Shown: piece after piece, positions 7,823-16,532 of the stretch
How the letters are laid out: each line of letters opens with the position of its first letter
Position numbering within the stretch: position 1 is the first letter of the stretch
Source of the DNA: BQWY01 sp046351095
GTDB taxonomy: Bacteria > Nitrospirota > Nitrospiria > Nitrospirales > Nitrospiraceae
NCBI GenBank assembly: GCA_046351095.1
Contig: JAXLZC010000001.1
Coordinates: forward strand, 124,001-188,000
DNA: 64,000 nt
Direction: 5' to 3'
The notes under the pieces: generated by a model
Databases searched by the model: none
The model's input: the letters and a program-made list of their open reading frames with translations, nothing else
What the model was told of the DNA's origin: nothing
Translations under genes and position numbers: made by a program

Positions 7823-9619
7823 ATGGCATCCTCTCGTTTGTCCATTTTGCTCGTCTGTGATGACCACCAGAGTCATGCCAATACTATTCTCGATCACATC
7901 GATGCCTTCAGCACCTATTCACGTCATGAAGTCCATCGGTTGAATCCACGCGGACGAACCGAATTCAGCCCCCTTCGTCTGGACCAGTTCGATGTTGTCG
8001 TCATCCATTACTCGCTGTGTGTCCTCTACGAATCGTACCTGCCTAGTTCGCTGAAGAGTCAGTTGCGTGCCTTTTCGGGCCTGAAAATACAATTCATTCA
8101 AGACGACTACCGCTGGGTCGATAAGATTTGTGCGGTGATGAGGGACATCGGGCTGGACGTCTTGTATACACTCGTTCCCGAAAAACAAATTGGAAGGATT
8201 TGGACATCTGCACGCCTGCCAAATGTTTTGAAGGTTACTACCCTCGCAGGATACGTACCCGATCGCCTCCTTGGGCTACAAACTCCACAGGTTGAACAAC
8301 GCCCGCTCGATATCGGCTATCGAGGGAGAGAGCTACCCTATTGGCTTGGACGTCTCAGTCAGGAAAAAGTTTGGATTGGGCAGGGGGTGTTGGCGCGAAG
8401 CGCGGACTTGGGGCTTGCGTGTGATATTGGCTGGCGGGAAGAGCAGCGTGTGTATGGTACGTCGTGGGATGAATTTCTCAGCTCCTGCAAAGCAACTCTG
8501 GGGACAGAGAGTGGCGCCACGATTACAGACTTCGACGGATCGATTGAAGCCGCAGTTTCCAGCTATCTGTCGCAGTATCCAAGTGCGACTTACGAAGAGG
8601 TTCATAAGGAGATTCTCCATAAATACGAGGGGAATGTCTTGATGAATGTGATCTCTCCCAAGATCTTTGAGTCGATTGCACTCAGGACGGCACTTATCCT
8701 TTATCGTGGTGAGTATTCGGGAGTATTGAGTCCATGGAAACACTACATTCCACTGGAGAAAGACTTTTCGAATTTGGGGGAGGTCGCTGAAACGCTGAAG
8801 GATATGGACTTTGTCCGAAGACTGACAACGTGTGCTTACGATGAAATCATTGCCTCGGAGAAGTATAGCTATCGAACCTTCATTGCTCAGTTCGATCAGC
8901 TTATCGAGTCATGGCCAAAAGCTGGTTGCAGACCAATGGAGGGGGGGGGGGCTACGAGTGTACGCATCCCTGCATTGGGTACTGCCAGAGGGCGAAGAGT
9001 GCGCCTGCTACTGGCTCGGCGCCCTCGCCTTGCTGGGTTCTCTCCTGTTTGCGTCGTAGATGGAAAGCTTCGACTGCAGATTCCTCCACGTGCCTTAGAG
9101 TTATGTACGCGAGTCGGTAAACGTGCTGCCGAACTTCTTGCAGGGCCTGTCGGCGAGGGGCTGTTGGCGTTGCGCGCATGTATGGAGAGCTCACTGTTGA
9201 GGCGCCTGTTCTTACGGCGCGTTGTGCAGTTCGTGCAACGAAACGATGGCATTCGATTGAAGAATTTGTTGAAAGAGATCCTTTTATGGCGAGCCATGGA
9301 GATCGCGGTGATGAGGGGGCCCTCGGAACGATATCCCTTTTCGGTGTGTGCGGAAATGGATCTGGAAAAATCCACGCTTGTCTTGACCAGCGTTCCTGTA
9401 GACGTGACGAAAAAGGATGGTGTTGGGTTCCCGTCGTTCCACGCACAGAAGGACGAGATTTGCCACGCATTGTCTGCTGGATTGCTCCGGAACGTGCGAT
9501 GGGATCATTCGCGAGTCAGTCTCTATGTGACATGCCGTGTTGCGCCACTCGTGTGCATCGGGGTGGGAGTCGGACTCTCGGGGCTGCGAGAGTTCACCAG
9601 TCTCTTCGGTCGAGAATGA
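7823..9619 (+). CDS. Probable GT-B type glycosyltransferase interrupted by a G11 homopolymer
   Basis: A 598-residue protein not firmly recognised. The N-terminal 370 residues look like a GT-B glycosyltransferase: SILLVCDDHQSHAN at the start, IGYRGRELPYWLGRL in the middle, and KIFESIALRTALILYRGEYSG as in the donor-binding half of family 4 enzymes. At 8941-8951 there is an unbroken run of eleven G encoding part of EGGGA (from codon 373). The reading frame continues for ~220 more residues of different, Arg-rich character. A gain or loss of one G would shift the frame into early stops about 110-180 bases on. The extra C-terminal domain is unassigned. Confidence 0.6.
   Translation: MASSRLSILLVCDDHQSHANTILDHIDAFSTYSRHEVHRLNPRGRTEFSPLRLDQFDVVVIHYSLCVLYESYLPSSLKSQLRAFSGLKIQFIQDDYRWVDKICAVMRDIGLDVLYTLVPEKQIGRIWTSARLPNVLKVTTLAGYVPDRLLGLQTPQVEQRPLDIGYRGRELPYWLGRLSQEKVWIGQGVLARSADLGLACDIGWREEQRVYGTSWDEFLSSCKATLGTESGATITDFDGSIEAAVSSYLSQYPSATYEEVHKEILHKYEGNVLMNVISPKIFESIALRTALILYRGEYSGVLSPWKHYIPLEKDFSNLGEVAETLKDMDFVRRLTTCAYDEIIASEKYSYRTFIAQFDQLIESWPKAGCRPMEGGGATSVRIPALGTARGRRVRLLLARRPRLAGFSPVCVVDGKLRLQIPPRALELCTRVGKRAAELLAGPVGEGLLALRACMESSLLRRLFLRRVVQFVQRNDGIRLKNLLKEILLWRAMEIAVMRGPSERYPFSVCAEMDLEKSTLVLTSVPVDVTKKDGVGFPSFHAQKDEICHALSAGLLRNVRWDHSRVSLYVTCRVAPLVCIGVGVGLSGLREFTSLFGRE
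8941..8951 (+). repeat. Poly-G tract (G11) inside a probable glycosyltransferase gene
   Basis: Eleven consecutive G, the longest homopolymer noticed in the window. It lies in frame in the coding sequence and encodes Gly residues. Slippage here would switch the downstream 220 codons off or on. Confidence 0.9.
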
Positions 9620-10052
9620 GTTCTGCGCGGGATAGTAGCTATGTCGGGGTGACTTATGTTGAAGGGACCAACTTGCAAGGTGTACGGACCTTCCCCAAAA
9701 ACAGCGGCGCTGTAAATTGGGCGGTTGTTCGTAGTGGCGGCGGGTTTTTCCAAAAGAAGCGGTCGAATCGCCGCGTCTTCAGCGTGAGAGTCTGCGAGTC
9801 CCAACATTTCGCGTGCGTCCTCCAGTGAAGTGAAAATAAGCATTGTATAAAGCTAAGGCAAATTGCCATATTGGCGCGCCATCATATGCCGTGTCCCTGA
9901 GATCATCTGTAATCATGCGGTGCTTAGGTACTCTCAAGGATCTAACAACTCGCGTATGGTGCGGTCTCTTCTTGCAGAGAACAGGTACAGGTAGATTGTT
10001 TCTGCTGTCGAACTCGTAGTCGTATCATGGTGTGTCTCTATGAGGTAAGGAT
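9620..10052. other. 433-base gap without a convincing gene
   Basis: Separates the probable glycosyltransferase from the first amidotransferase. On the - strand an open frame from 9843 down to 9523 could encode about 106 residues, but it runs into the preceding gene, has no recognisable domain and is probably chance or a gene remnant. A perfect 11-base palindrome (GGCAAATTGCC) lies near 9859-9869. A Shine-Dalgarno-like stretch (GAGGTAAGG, 10042-10050) precedes the next start. I see no RNA gene or clear terminator. Confidence 0.5.
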
Positions 10053-11978
10053 ATGTGCGGCATCGTTGGCGCTATAGCGCTCGATTCTGAGCCGATTGCT
10101 GAGCTTGGTAAGCGCCTTGCCGTCATGGGCGAATTAGTCAGGCATCGAGGGCCTGATGGTGACGGGACATGGATGCATCCACGCCGGTTTGCTGGGTTCG
10201 GCCATCGTCGGTTGAGCATTATCGACTTGCAAACGGGCCAGCAGCCTATGCGCGATGCGGGCGGTAATTGCATCGCGTATAACGGAGAGATCTACAATTA
10301 TCTCGAGCTCAAGAACGAGCTGACTGAACGATCATTCCGTACGCATTCGGACACGGAGGTCATCTTACAGGCGTATCGACAGTGGGGGCGTGAATGCGTG
10401 TTGCGGTTTCGCGGGATGTTTGCCTTTGCGCTGTGGGATGAAGAGCAGGGTGCCCTGTTTTGTGCACGCGATCGTTTCGGGATCAAGCCGTTCTATTATT
10501 GCGTTGCGGATGGTGTGCTGTATTTCGCTTCGGAGGCCAAAGCGCTGCTCCCGTTTGTAGCGGATATTGCCACCGACCTGGAGTCGTTTCGAGAATATCT
10601 TTCCTTTCAGTTTTGCTTGGGCGGGAAGACGCTTTTCCGGGGCATTCGAGAGTTGCCGGCTGGGCATGTTCTGACGGTGCACAATGGAACGGTGCGGGAA
10701 TCTCGATATTGGGAGGTGTACTACCACCCGGACTTTGACCATACGGAAACGTTTTTCGAAGACCGAATTCGTGCCTTGCTGGATGAGTCGGTGTCGCTGC
10801 ATTTGCGAGGCGATGTCTCTGTCGGTGCGTATATTAGCGGCGGGCTCGATTCAAGTATCGTCGCGTCCGTCGCGTCTCGACAGCAGGGTGCCGGTTTTAT
10901 GGGATTCACCGGGAAGTTTGCCAACGGTGAAGCCTACGACGAAAGTCGTTATGCTCGGGATGTCGCTCGTGCCAATGGATTCGAGCTGCTTGAAGCCGAG
11001 ATTGTCGACCGCGACTTTGTCGATGAGATTCAAAATGTCATTTATCATCTGGATTTTCCGACGGCTGGGCCGGGTAGTTTTCCTCAATATATGGTGTCTC
11101 GGCTTGCAAGCCGGCATAGGAAGGCTGTCTTGGGTGGGCAAGGCGGCGACGAAATATTCGGAGGCTATGCCCGCTATTTGATCGCGTATTTTGAGCAGTG
11201 TATTAAGGCCGCGATCGATGGGACGATGCACTCGGGAAGTTTTGTCGTCACGTACGAGTCCATTATCCCGAACCTCCCCGTACTGCGAAATTATAAGCCG
11301 CTTCTTCAAGAGTTCTGGAAAGAGGGGCTCTTTCAAGATTTGGATCGGCGATATTTCCGATTGATCAATCGGGCGCCGGATCTTGGAGAAGAAATCAATT
11401 GGATGCTGCTGAGTCAGTATTCTCCATATGATACCTTCTGCCAGGTGTTTCAGGGGAAGAATGTGCGAAAGGAATCGTATTTTGATCGCATGACGCATTT
11501 CGATTTTAAAACGTTGCTTCCTGCCCTGTTGCATGTGGAAGATCGGGTCAGTATGGCGCATGGCTTGGAGTCTCGCGTGCCCTTACTTGACCACCCGCTT
11601 GTGGAATTGGCGGCAACAATGCCCTCCAATATCAAGTTCAAGGACGGACGATTGAAACATGTTCTGAAGAATGCGATGGCCCACGTGTTGCCGGACTCGG
11701 TTGTCCAACGTAAAGATAAAATGGGTTTCCCTGTGCCCTTACAGGAGTGGATCCGCGAGCGTGGACCTGTGAGGGATTTTGTGTTCGATGTGCTGTCTTG
11801 CTCTCAAGCACTATCGCGGGATTTGGTGGATAATCGTCTTGTTGTTCAAGAAATTGGGTCTGAGTCCAAGTTCGGGCGAAAGCTGTGGGGACTGCTGTGT
11901 CTGGAAATGTGGCAACAGAGATTTCACGATCGTGCAGCTGAGTTTCGTCAACTTCTGACTGCGGAGGTACCTTCATGA
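10053..11978 (+). CDS. Asparagine-synthase-type glutamine amidotransferase (first copy)
   Basis: A 641-residue class II glutamine amidotransferase. The nucleophile is Cys2 (MCGIVGA), followed by RHRGPDGDG, AYNGEIYNY and SDTEVIL of the glutaminase domain. The synthetase domain has the PP-loop SGGLDSS near residue 265. A start at 10053 is required to expose Cys2 after Met removal and has a good ribosome-binding site. In polysaccharide clusters such enzymes (for example WbpS) amidate the carboxyl of a sugar uronic acid rather than make asparagine. The diacetamido-uronic acid genes nearby support that role, though a plain AsnB cannot be excluded. The stop overlaps the next gene by 4 bases. Confidence 0.85.
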   Translation: MCGIVGAIALDSEPIAELGKRLAVMGELVRHRGPDGDGTWMHPRRFAGFGHRRLSIIDLQTGQQPMRDAGGNCIAYNGEIYNYLELKNELTERSFRTHSDTEVILQAYRQWGRECVLRFRGMFAFALWDEEQGALFCARDRFGIKPFYYCVADGVLYFASEAKALLPFVADIATDLESFREYLSFQFCLGGKTLFRGIRELPAGHVLTVHNGTVRESRYWEVYYHPDFDHTETFFEDRIRALLDESVSLHLRGDVSVGAYISGGLDSSIVASVASRQQGAGFMGFTGKFANGEAYDESRYARDVARANGFELLEAEIVDRDFVDEIQNVIYHLDFPTAGPGSFPQYMVSRLASRHRKAVLGGQGGDEIFGGYARYLIAYFEQCIKAAIDGTMHSGSFVVTYESIIPNLPVLRNYKPLLQEFWKEGLFQDLDRRYFRLINRAPDLGEEINWMLLSQYSPYDTFCQVFQGKNVRKESYFDRMTHFDFKTLLPALLHVEDRVSMAHGLESRVPLLDHPLVELAATMPSNIKFKDGRLKHVLKNAMAHVLPDSVVQRKDKMGFPVPLQEWIRERGPVRDFVFDVLSCSQALSRDLVDNRLVVQEIGSESKFGRKLWGLLCLEMWQQRFHDRAAEFRQLLTAEVPS

Positions 11979-12919
11979 GAGTGTTGATTACAGGTGGAGC
12001 TGGATTCATCGGCTCACACCTGGCCGACCGATTGTTAGCGGCGAAGGCAGATGTGTGTGTGATTGACAATTACGCCACCGGGCGGAGAGATAATCTTACT
12101 CCCCAAGATCGACTTGTACTCGTCGAGGGAACCATCGCCGATGCCGATCTTGTTCGCCGCACATTCCAAGACTTTAAGCCGTCCCATGTGGTCCATGCAG
12201 CCGCAGCCTACAAAGATCCGGATAATTGGTCTGAGGATAGCGCCACTAACGTGCTTGGCACGGCGAACGTGGTGCAGGCATCGAAGGCGGCGGGGGTTCG
12301 CCGGTTTATCTATTTTCAAACTGCCCTTTGTTATGGATTGCGACCGCTTGAGCAGCCGATCACGCTGACGCATCCGTTACGGCCGGATGGGAGTAGCTAT
12401 GCAATCAGCAAGACGGCGGGTGAATACTACGTGATGTTAAGTGGGTTGGATGCCATTTCATTCCGATTGGCCAATGCGTATGGGCCGCGGAATCTCAGTG
12501 GGCCGTTACCCACGTTTTATCAGCGCCTGACGAATAAGAAGCCCTGCTTTGTCATGGATACACGACGAGATTTTATTTACATCAACGATCTGGTCGATGT
12601 GGTGGAGCGTGCCTTAAACGGACGAGGCGAGAAAGGGGCGTACCACATATCCTCAGGGGCGGATTTTTCGATCAAAGAACTTTTCGATGCTACTGTGGGC
12701 GCGTTAGGGATCCGACTCGATACGGAAGTCGAGGTGCGTCCTCGAAATCCGGACGATGCATATACGATTTTGCTGGATCCGTCGAAGACCAACAAGGATT
12801 TTGGATGGAAAACGACCACTCCGTTAGCAGGTGGAGTGCGAAATGCGATCGAATATTATCGGAAATGTGGTATTACGCAGACTTTTACGCATCTGAAGCC
12901 GTTGGATGCGAAAGGGTAG
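11975..12919 (+). CDS. NAD(P)-dependent epimerase/dehydratase (extended SDR), copy 1
   Basis: A 314-residue extended SDR. The nucleotide-binding motif is ITGGAGFIGSHLADRL at residues 4-19; the catalytic pair is YAISK with a Thr in FQTALCYG. The start has GGAGG seven bases upstream (11963-11967) and overlaps the end of the amidotransferase, so both are in one operon. Members act on nucleotide sugars as 4-epimerases or 4,6-dehydratases; the sequence alone does not fix the substrate. A second SDR follows directly. Confidence 0.8.
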   Translation: MRVLITGGAGFIGSHLADRLLAAKADVCVIDNYATGRRDNLTPQDRLVLVEGTIADADLVRRTFQDFKPSHVVHAAAAYKDPDNWSEDSATNVLGTANVVQASKAAGVRRFIYFQTALCYGLRPLEQPITLTHPLRPDGSSYAISKTAGEYYVMLSGLDAISFRLANAYGPRNLSGPLPTFYQRLTNKKPCFVMDTRRDFIYINDLVDVVERALNGRGEKGAYHISSGADFSIKELFDATVGALGIRLDTEVEVRPRNPDDAYTILLDPSKTNKDFGWKTTTPLAGGVRNAIEYYRKCGITQTFTHLKPLDAKG

Positions 12920-12960
12920 TGCGTAAAAATTCTGGATGGTTGTCGGCTTGAGGGGCTGGT

Positions 12961-14013
12961 ATGGCGACGTGGAGTCAAAAAGCGGTATTGGTCGTCGGGG
13001 GAGCCGGGTTTGTCGGCAGCAATCTTGTCCGTCGGGTGCTGCAGGACGGTGCTGCTAGGGTCGTCGTGGTCGACAACTTGCTTTCTGCAGAGCGTGACAA
13101 TCTGCCCAGCGATCCGGCGGTGACATTTATTGAAGGGTCGATTGCGGACGATGTAATTCTATCCCAGCTGCCCGATGTATTCGACTACGTGTTTCATCTC
13201 GCGACCTATCATGGGAATCAAAGTTCTATCGCGGATCCGTTGGCCGACCACGCCAACAATACCTTGACCTCACTCAAGCTCTTTGAAAAGCTGAAGAGCT
13301 ACAAGCGGCTCTCAAAAGTCGTATACGCATCGGCAGGATGTACCGTTGCCGAAAAGACGTTTGCCGATGCGAAGGCCACCACGGAGGAGGCCCCTGTTTC
13401 CCTGTATCTCGACAGCCCCTATCAGATCTCTAAAATTATTGGAGAGCTTTACGCAAATTATTACTACAAACAATACGGGCTCCCTGTGGTGAAAGCCCGC
13501 TTCCAGAATGTCTATGGCCCCGGGGAGGTACTTGGGGCTGGCCGTTGGCGAGGTACGCCAGCCACGGTGTGGCGGAATGTGACGCCTAGCTTTGTCTTTC
13601 GCGCGATTCGGCGGTTGCCGCTCATCGTCGAAAACGGGGGGATCGCCACTCGAGACTTTATATACGTGGATGACATTGTCGAGGGGCTCATGCGCTGTGC
13701 CTTGGCGGGCGCCCCTGGAGAAGTTTTTAATCTTGCCAGCGGTGTTGAAACGTCGATCGGTGATCTCGCGAAGCTTATCAATGAACTGACCGACAATCCT
13801 GTTCCCGTTGAGCTCGGGCCTACTCGAAATTGGGATCATTCCGGTAAGCGCTATGGGAGCATAGAGAAGGCTCACACGCAACTCGGTTTTGTCGCGAAGG
13901 AGCCGCTACGAACCGGGATTCAGCACACGATCGAGTGGACGCAGCGCAATTTGCCGTGGATCGAGGCCTGTATTCGTAAACATCAATCACAGATGCCGGA
14001 GCTTACCATCTAG
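12961..14013 (+). CDS. NAD(P)-dependent epimerase/dehydratase (extended SDR), copy 2
   Basis: A 350-residue extended SDR with VVGGAGFVGSNLVRRV near the N-terminus, the active-site segment YASAGCTVAEK and YQISK as the YxxxK pair, and NVYGPGEVLG typical of the family. It is clearly related to the preceding SDR but not a recent duplicate. Probably a nucleotide-sugar 4-epimerase or dehydratase supplying a donor to the glycosyltransferases downstream; substrate unknown. Confidence 0.8.
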   Translation: MATWSQKAVLVVGGAGFVGSNLVRRVLQDGAARVVVVDNLLSAERDNLPSDPAVTFIEGSIADDVILSQLPDVFDYVFHLATYHGNQSSIADPLADHANNTLTSLKLFEKLKSYKRLSKVVYASAGCTVAEKTFADAKATTEEAPVSLYLDSPYQISKIIGELYANYYYKQYGLPVVKARFQNVYGPGEVLGAGRWRGTPATVWRNVTPSFVFRAIRRLPLIVENGGIATRDFIYVDDIVEGLMRCALAGAPGEVFNLASGVETSIGDLAKLINELTDNPVPVELGPTRNWDHSGKRYGSIEKAHTQLGFVAKEPLRTGIQHTIEWTQRNLPWIEACIRKHQSQMPELTI

Positions 14014-14093
14014 TCCTGCGGCTCAGACGCAGCTAGGGGATCGCGGGCTATTGCCACCCTCTTACGGCCCACATAAAGCCTCTCGAGTTTTGC

Positions 14094-15185
14094 ATGCATG
14101 TCCTGTCCATCGTCGGTGCCCGCCCTCAGTTTGTAAAAGCAGCTGTCGTATCGAGGGCCATTCGTCGGGCCCCCGGTGTCCGAGAAACTCTGGTACACAC
14201 CGGACAACACTACGACGACAATATGTCGTCCGTGTTTTTCGATGAACTCGGTATTGCGACTCCAGATCATCACCTAGGTATTGGATCGCATTCCCAAGGC
14301 GCACAAACGGCCAGGATGTTGGAGGCGCTCGAGGGGCTTATGGTTAGGGAGCGCCCCGACAAGGTGCTCGTCTATGGCGATACGAACTCCACGCTGGCGG
14401 GAGCCTTAGCTGCGGCGAAATTACAGATACCCCTGGCTCATGTGGAGGCCGGCCTGCGTTCGTTCAATCGCCGAATGCCCGAAGAAATTAATCGCGTGGT
14501 AACCGACCACCTGTCCTCTCTGCTGTTTGCACCCACATTGTCGGCAGTTCAGCATCTACAAAGCGAAGGGATTGCGGAATCGGCCATACGCATGGTCGGA
14601 GATGTGATGTACGATGCGGCTCTTCACTATGGGGAAACCGCGAAATCGCGCAGTGCCGTCCTTGTTCGACTAGGGGCTCGCCAGGGGCAGTACTGTTTGA
14701 CAACCATCCATCGTGCCGAGAACACCGATGAGTCCAGGCGTTTGGAGGTGATCGTCGAAGCATTGCGACTGGTGAGTGCAGAGATGCCGGTAATTATGCC
14801 CTTACATCCGCGTACGCGCCGTGCGCTTGTCCGAGATGGTCTCCTTGCGAAGCTGGAGAAGTTTGTCACGATTACCGATCCGGTCGGGTATCTCGATATG
14901 GTCTTGCTTGAACAGCACGCTCGGGTCATCGTCACCGATTCGGGCGGCGTGCAAAAGGAAGCCTTCTTTTATCGTGTTCCATGCATCACGGTTCGGGACG
15001 AGACGGAGTGGACGGAACTCGTTGACCTCGGGTGGAACCGTCTTGCGCCACCATCTGATGCACAGGTGATACGAGATGCCGTCCTCATAGGCGATCTCCG
15101 CTCGCGTGGATGCCAGGCACCTGCTGATCTGTACGGTGGAGGCGCTGCTGTAGAGAAGATTGTTGCGGCGCTCCAATGCAGGTGA
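14094..15185 (+). CDS. UDP-N-acetylglucosamine 2-epimerase family (WecB/WbpI-like)
   Basis: A 363-residue non-hydrolysing 2-epimerase. Family landmarks: IVGARPQFVKAA at the N-terminus, TGQHYDDNMS, YGDTNSTLAGALAA, HVEAGLRSFNRRMPEEINR and TDSGGVQKEAFFYRVPC. It could make UDP-ManNAc (WecB). With the dehydrogenase, aminotransferase and acetyltransferase at the start of the window it more likely acts as WbpI, inverting C2 of UDP-2,3-diacetamido-2,3-dideoxy-glucuronate to the mannuronate form. The two roles cannot be told apart from motifs alone. Confidence 0.85.
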   Translation: MHVLSIVGARPQFVKAAVVSRAIRRAPGVRETLVHTGQHYDDNMSSVFFDELGIATPDHHLGIGSHSQGAQTARMLEALEGLMVRERPDKVLVYGDTNSTLAGALAAAKLQIPLAHVEAGLRSFNRRMPEEINRVVTDHLSSLLFAPTLSAVQHLQSEGIAESAIRMVGDVMYDAALHYGETAKSRSAVLVRLGARQGQYCLTTIHRAENTDESRRLEVIVEALRLVSAEMPVIMPLHPRTRRALVRDGLLAKLEKFVTITDPVGYLDMVLLEQHARVIVTDSGGVQKEAFFYRVPCITVRDETEWTELVDLGWNRLAPPSDAQVIRDAVLIGDLRSRGCQAPADLYGGGAAVEKIVAALQCR

Positions 15186-15231
15186 TGATGAATGTGTATG
15201 GTGATCTTCCCTTTTCGTCCCCGAGAACTGC

Positions 15232-16530
15232 ATGAAGTCTCAGAAAACAATTGGGATCTTGTCGCTCTCGGATATTGCTAATGATCCGCGTGTTCGTCGA
15301 CAAGGAGATGCACTGCATGGAGCGGGGTGGAACGTATTCGGGGTCGGCTTGCCCGGACGAGCTGCAGTTCCACCTGCCTGGCCTGTAGATGTAGTTGATG
15401 AGGGTTTTAGCGAGAGCGCGGGCGCTGAATCTGGACGTGTCTCTTGGTCGGCGAGCGTGTGGCGTAATGCCAAGACCATCCTCAAAAAAATGGCATGGGC
15501 GAGAGGCGCCTGGCTTGCCATTCGAGGGGTACAGCGAGTATGGGATGTCTTCCGAGTGCGAGTATCACCAGATTATGCTGAAACGTTGTATTGGACGTGG
15601 CCTGTTGCAGCCAAACTCTATCGGGCGTCCAGCGACCGTACGGCCGATGTCTGGGTGGCCAACGACTGGATCACGTTACCCCTCGCCGCCCGTCTTGCGC
15701 GAGAGCGAGGGGGCGTCTACGTCTACGATACGCATGAATTAGCGCTTCACGAATATTCTGAGCAACTGCGATGGAGACTGTTACGAAAGCCGATCATCCA
15801 CGCACTCGAGAGCCGGGGCATTCGCGGAGCGAAGCATGTTTCCGTCGTCTCTGCGGGGATTGCTGATGCATTGCAGGAGCAGTATGGGATTCAGGTCGCA
15901 CCCACGGTCATCCGAAACATGCCTTCGTATCAGCCTGCGACGTTTCAGTCGGTCGGGGCCGCCATCAAATTGCTGTATCACGGCATCGTCGTTCCACATC
16001 GTGGTTTGGAAGAGGCCATTGAGAGTGTGCAGAACTGGCGTGAGGAATTCAGCCTGACGATCCGAGGGCCTGGGGATCGTTCCTACATAGAGGGACTTCG
16101 AGAAAAGGCGCGACTGTGTGGCGTGGGCAGTCGCGTGGTCTTTGCGCCGGCCGTGACCATGGCTTCACTGGTGCAGGCGGCTCGCGAATTTGATGTTGGG
16201 TTTTTTGCGCTCCCCGGCCATTCGCAACATAATCGATATGCTCTCCCCAATAAATTCTTTGAATACCTCATGGCGGGGCTTGCGCTGTGCGTCAGTGACT
16301 TGCCGGAAATGCGCACCCTCCTGCAACGCTACGACCTTGGCGTCAGTATGGCGAGTACTCGCCCCGAGGTAATCGCCGCAACCGTGAACGCGCTGACCCC
16401 CACTACAATCGAGGCGTATAAGCGCAATGCACTTCAGGCGGCGCACGAGCTCAATTGGGATCGTGAATCGCAGAAACTGCTGTCTGCCTACGACAAGGTA
16501 GTAGTCGACACGAGTCAGGGAAGGGTGTAG
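15232..16530 (+). CDS. Glycosyltransferase, family 4 type
   Basis: A 432-residue GT-B glycosyltransferase. The N-terminal half has DIANDPRVRRQGDAL (acceptor side) and VYVYDTHELALHEYSE, common in family 4 enzymes; the C-terminal half has YHGIVVPHRGLEEAIE and FEYLMAGLALCVSDLPEM, the nucleotide-sugar binding region. No membrane segment is visible, so it should be cytoplasmic and membrane-associated. It lies two bases upstream of the second amidotransferase, implying one transcript. Donor and acceptor unknown. Confidence 0.82.
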   Translation: MKSQKTIGILSLSDIANDPRVRRQGDALHGAGWNVFGVGLPGRAAVPPAWPVDVVDEGFSESAGAESGRVSWSASVWRNAKTILKKMAWARGAWLAIRGVQRVWDVFRVRVSPDYAETLYWTWPVAAKLYRASSDRTADVWVANDWITLPLAARLARERGGVYVYDTHELALHEYSEQLRWRLLRKPIIHALESRGIRGAKHVSVVSAGIADALQEQYGIQVAPTVIRNMPSYQPATFQSVGAAIKLLYHGIVVPHRGLEEAIESVQNWREEFSLTIRGPGDRSYIEGLREKARLCGVGSRVVFAPAVTMASLVQAAREFDVGFFALPGHSQHNRYALPNKFFEYLMAGLALCVSDLPEMRTLLQRYDLGVSMASTRPEVIAATVNALTPTTIEAYKRNALQAAHELNWDRESQKLLSAYDKVVVDTSQGRV

Positions 16531-16532
16531 CT

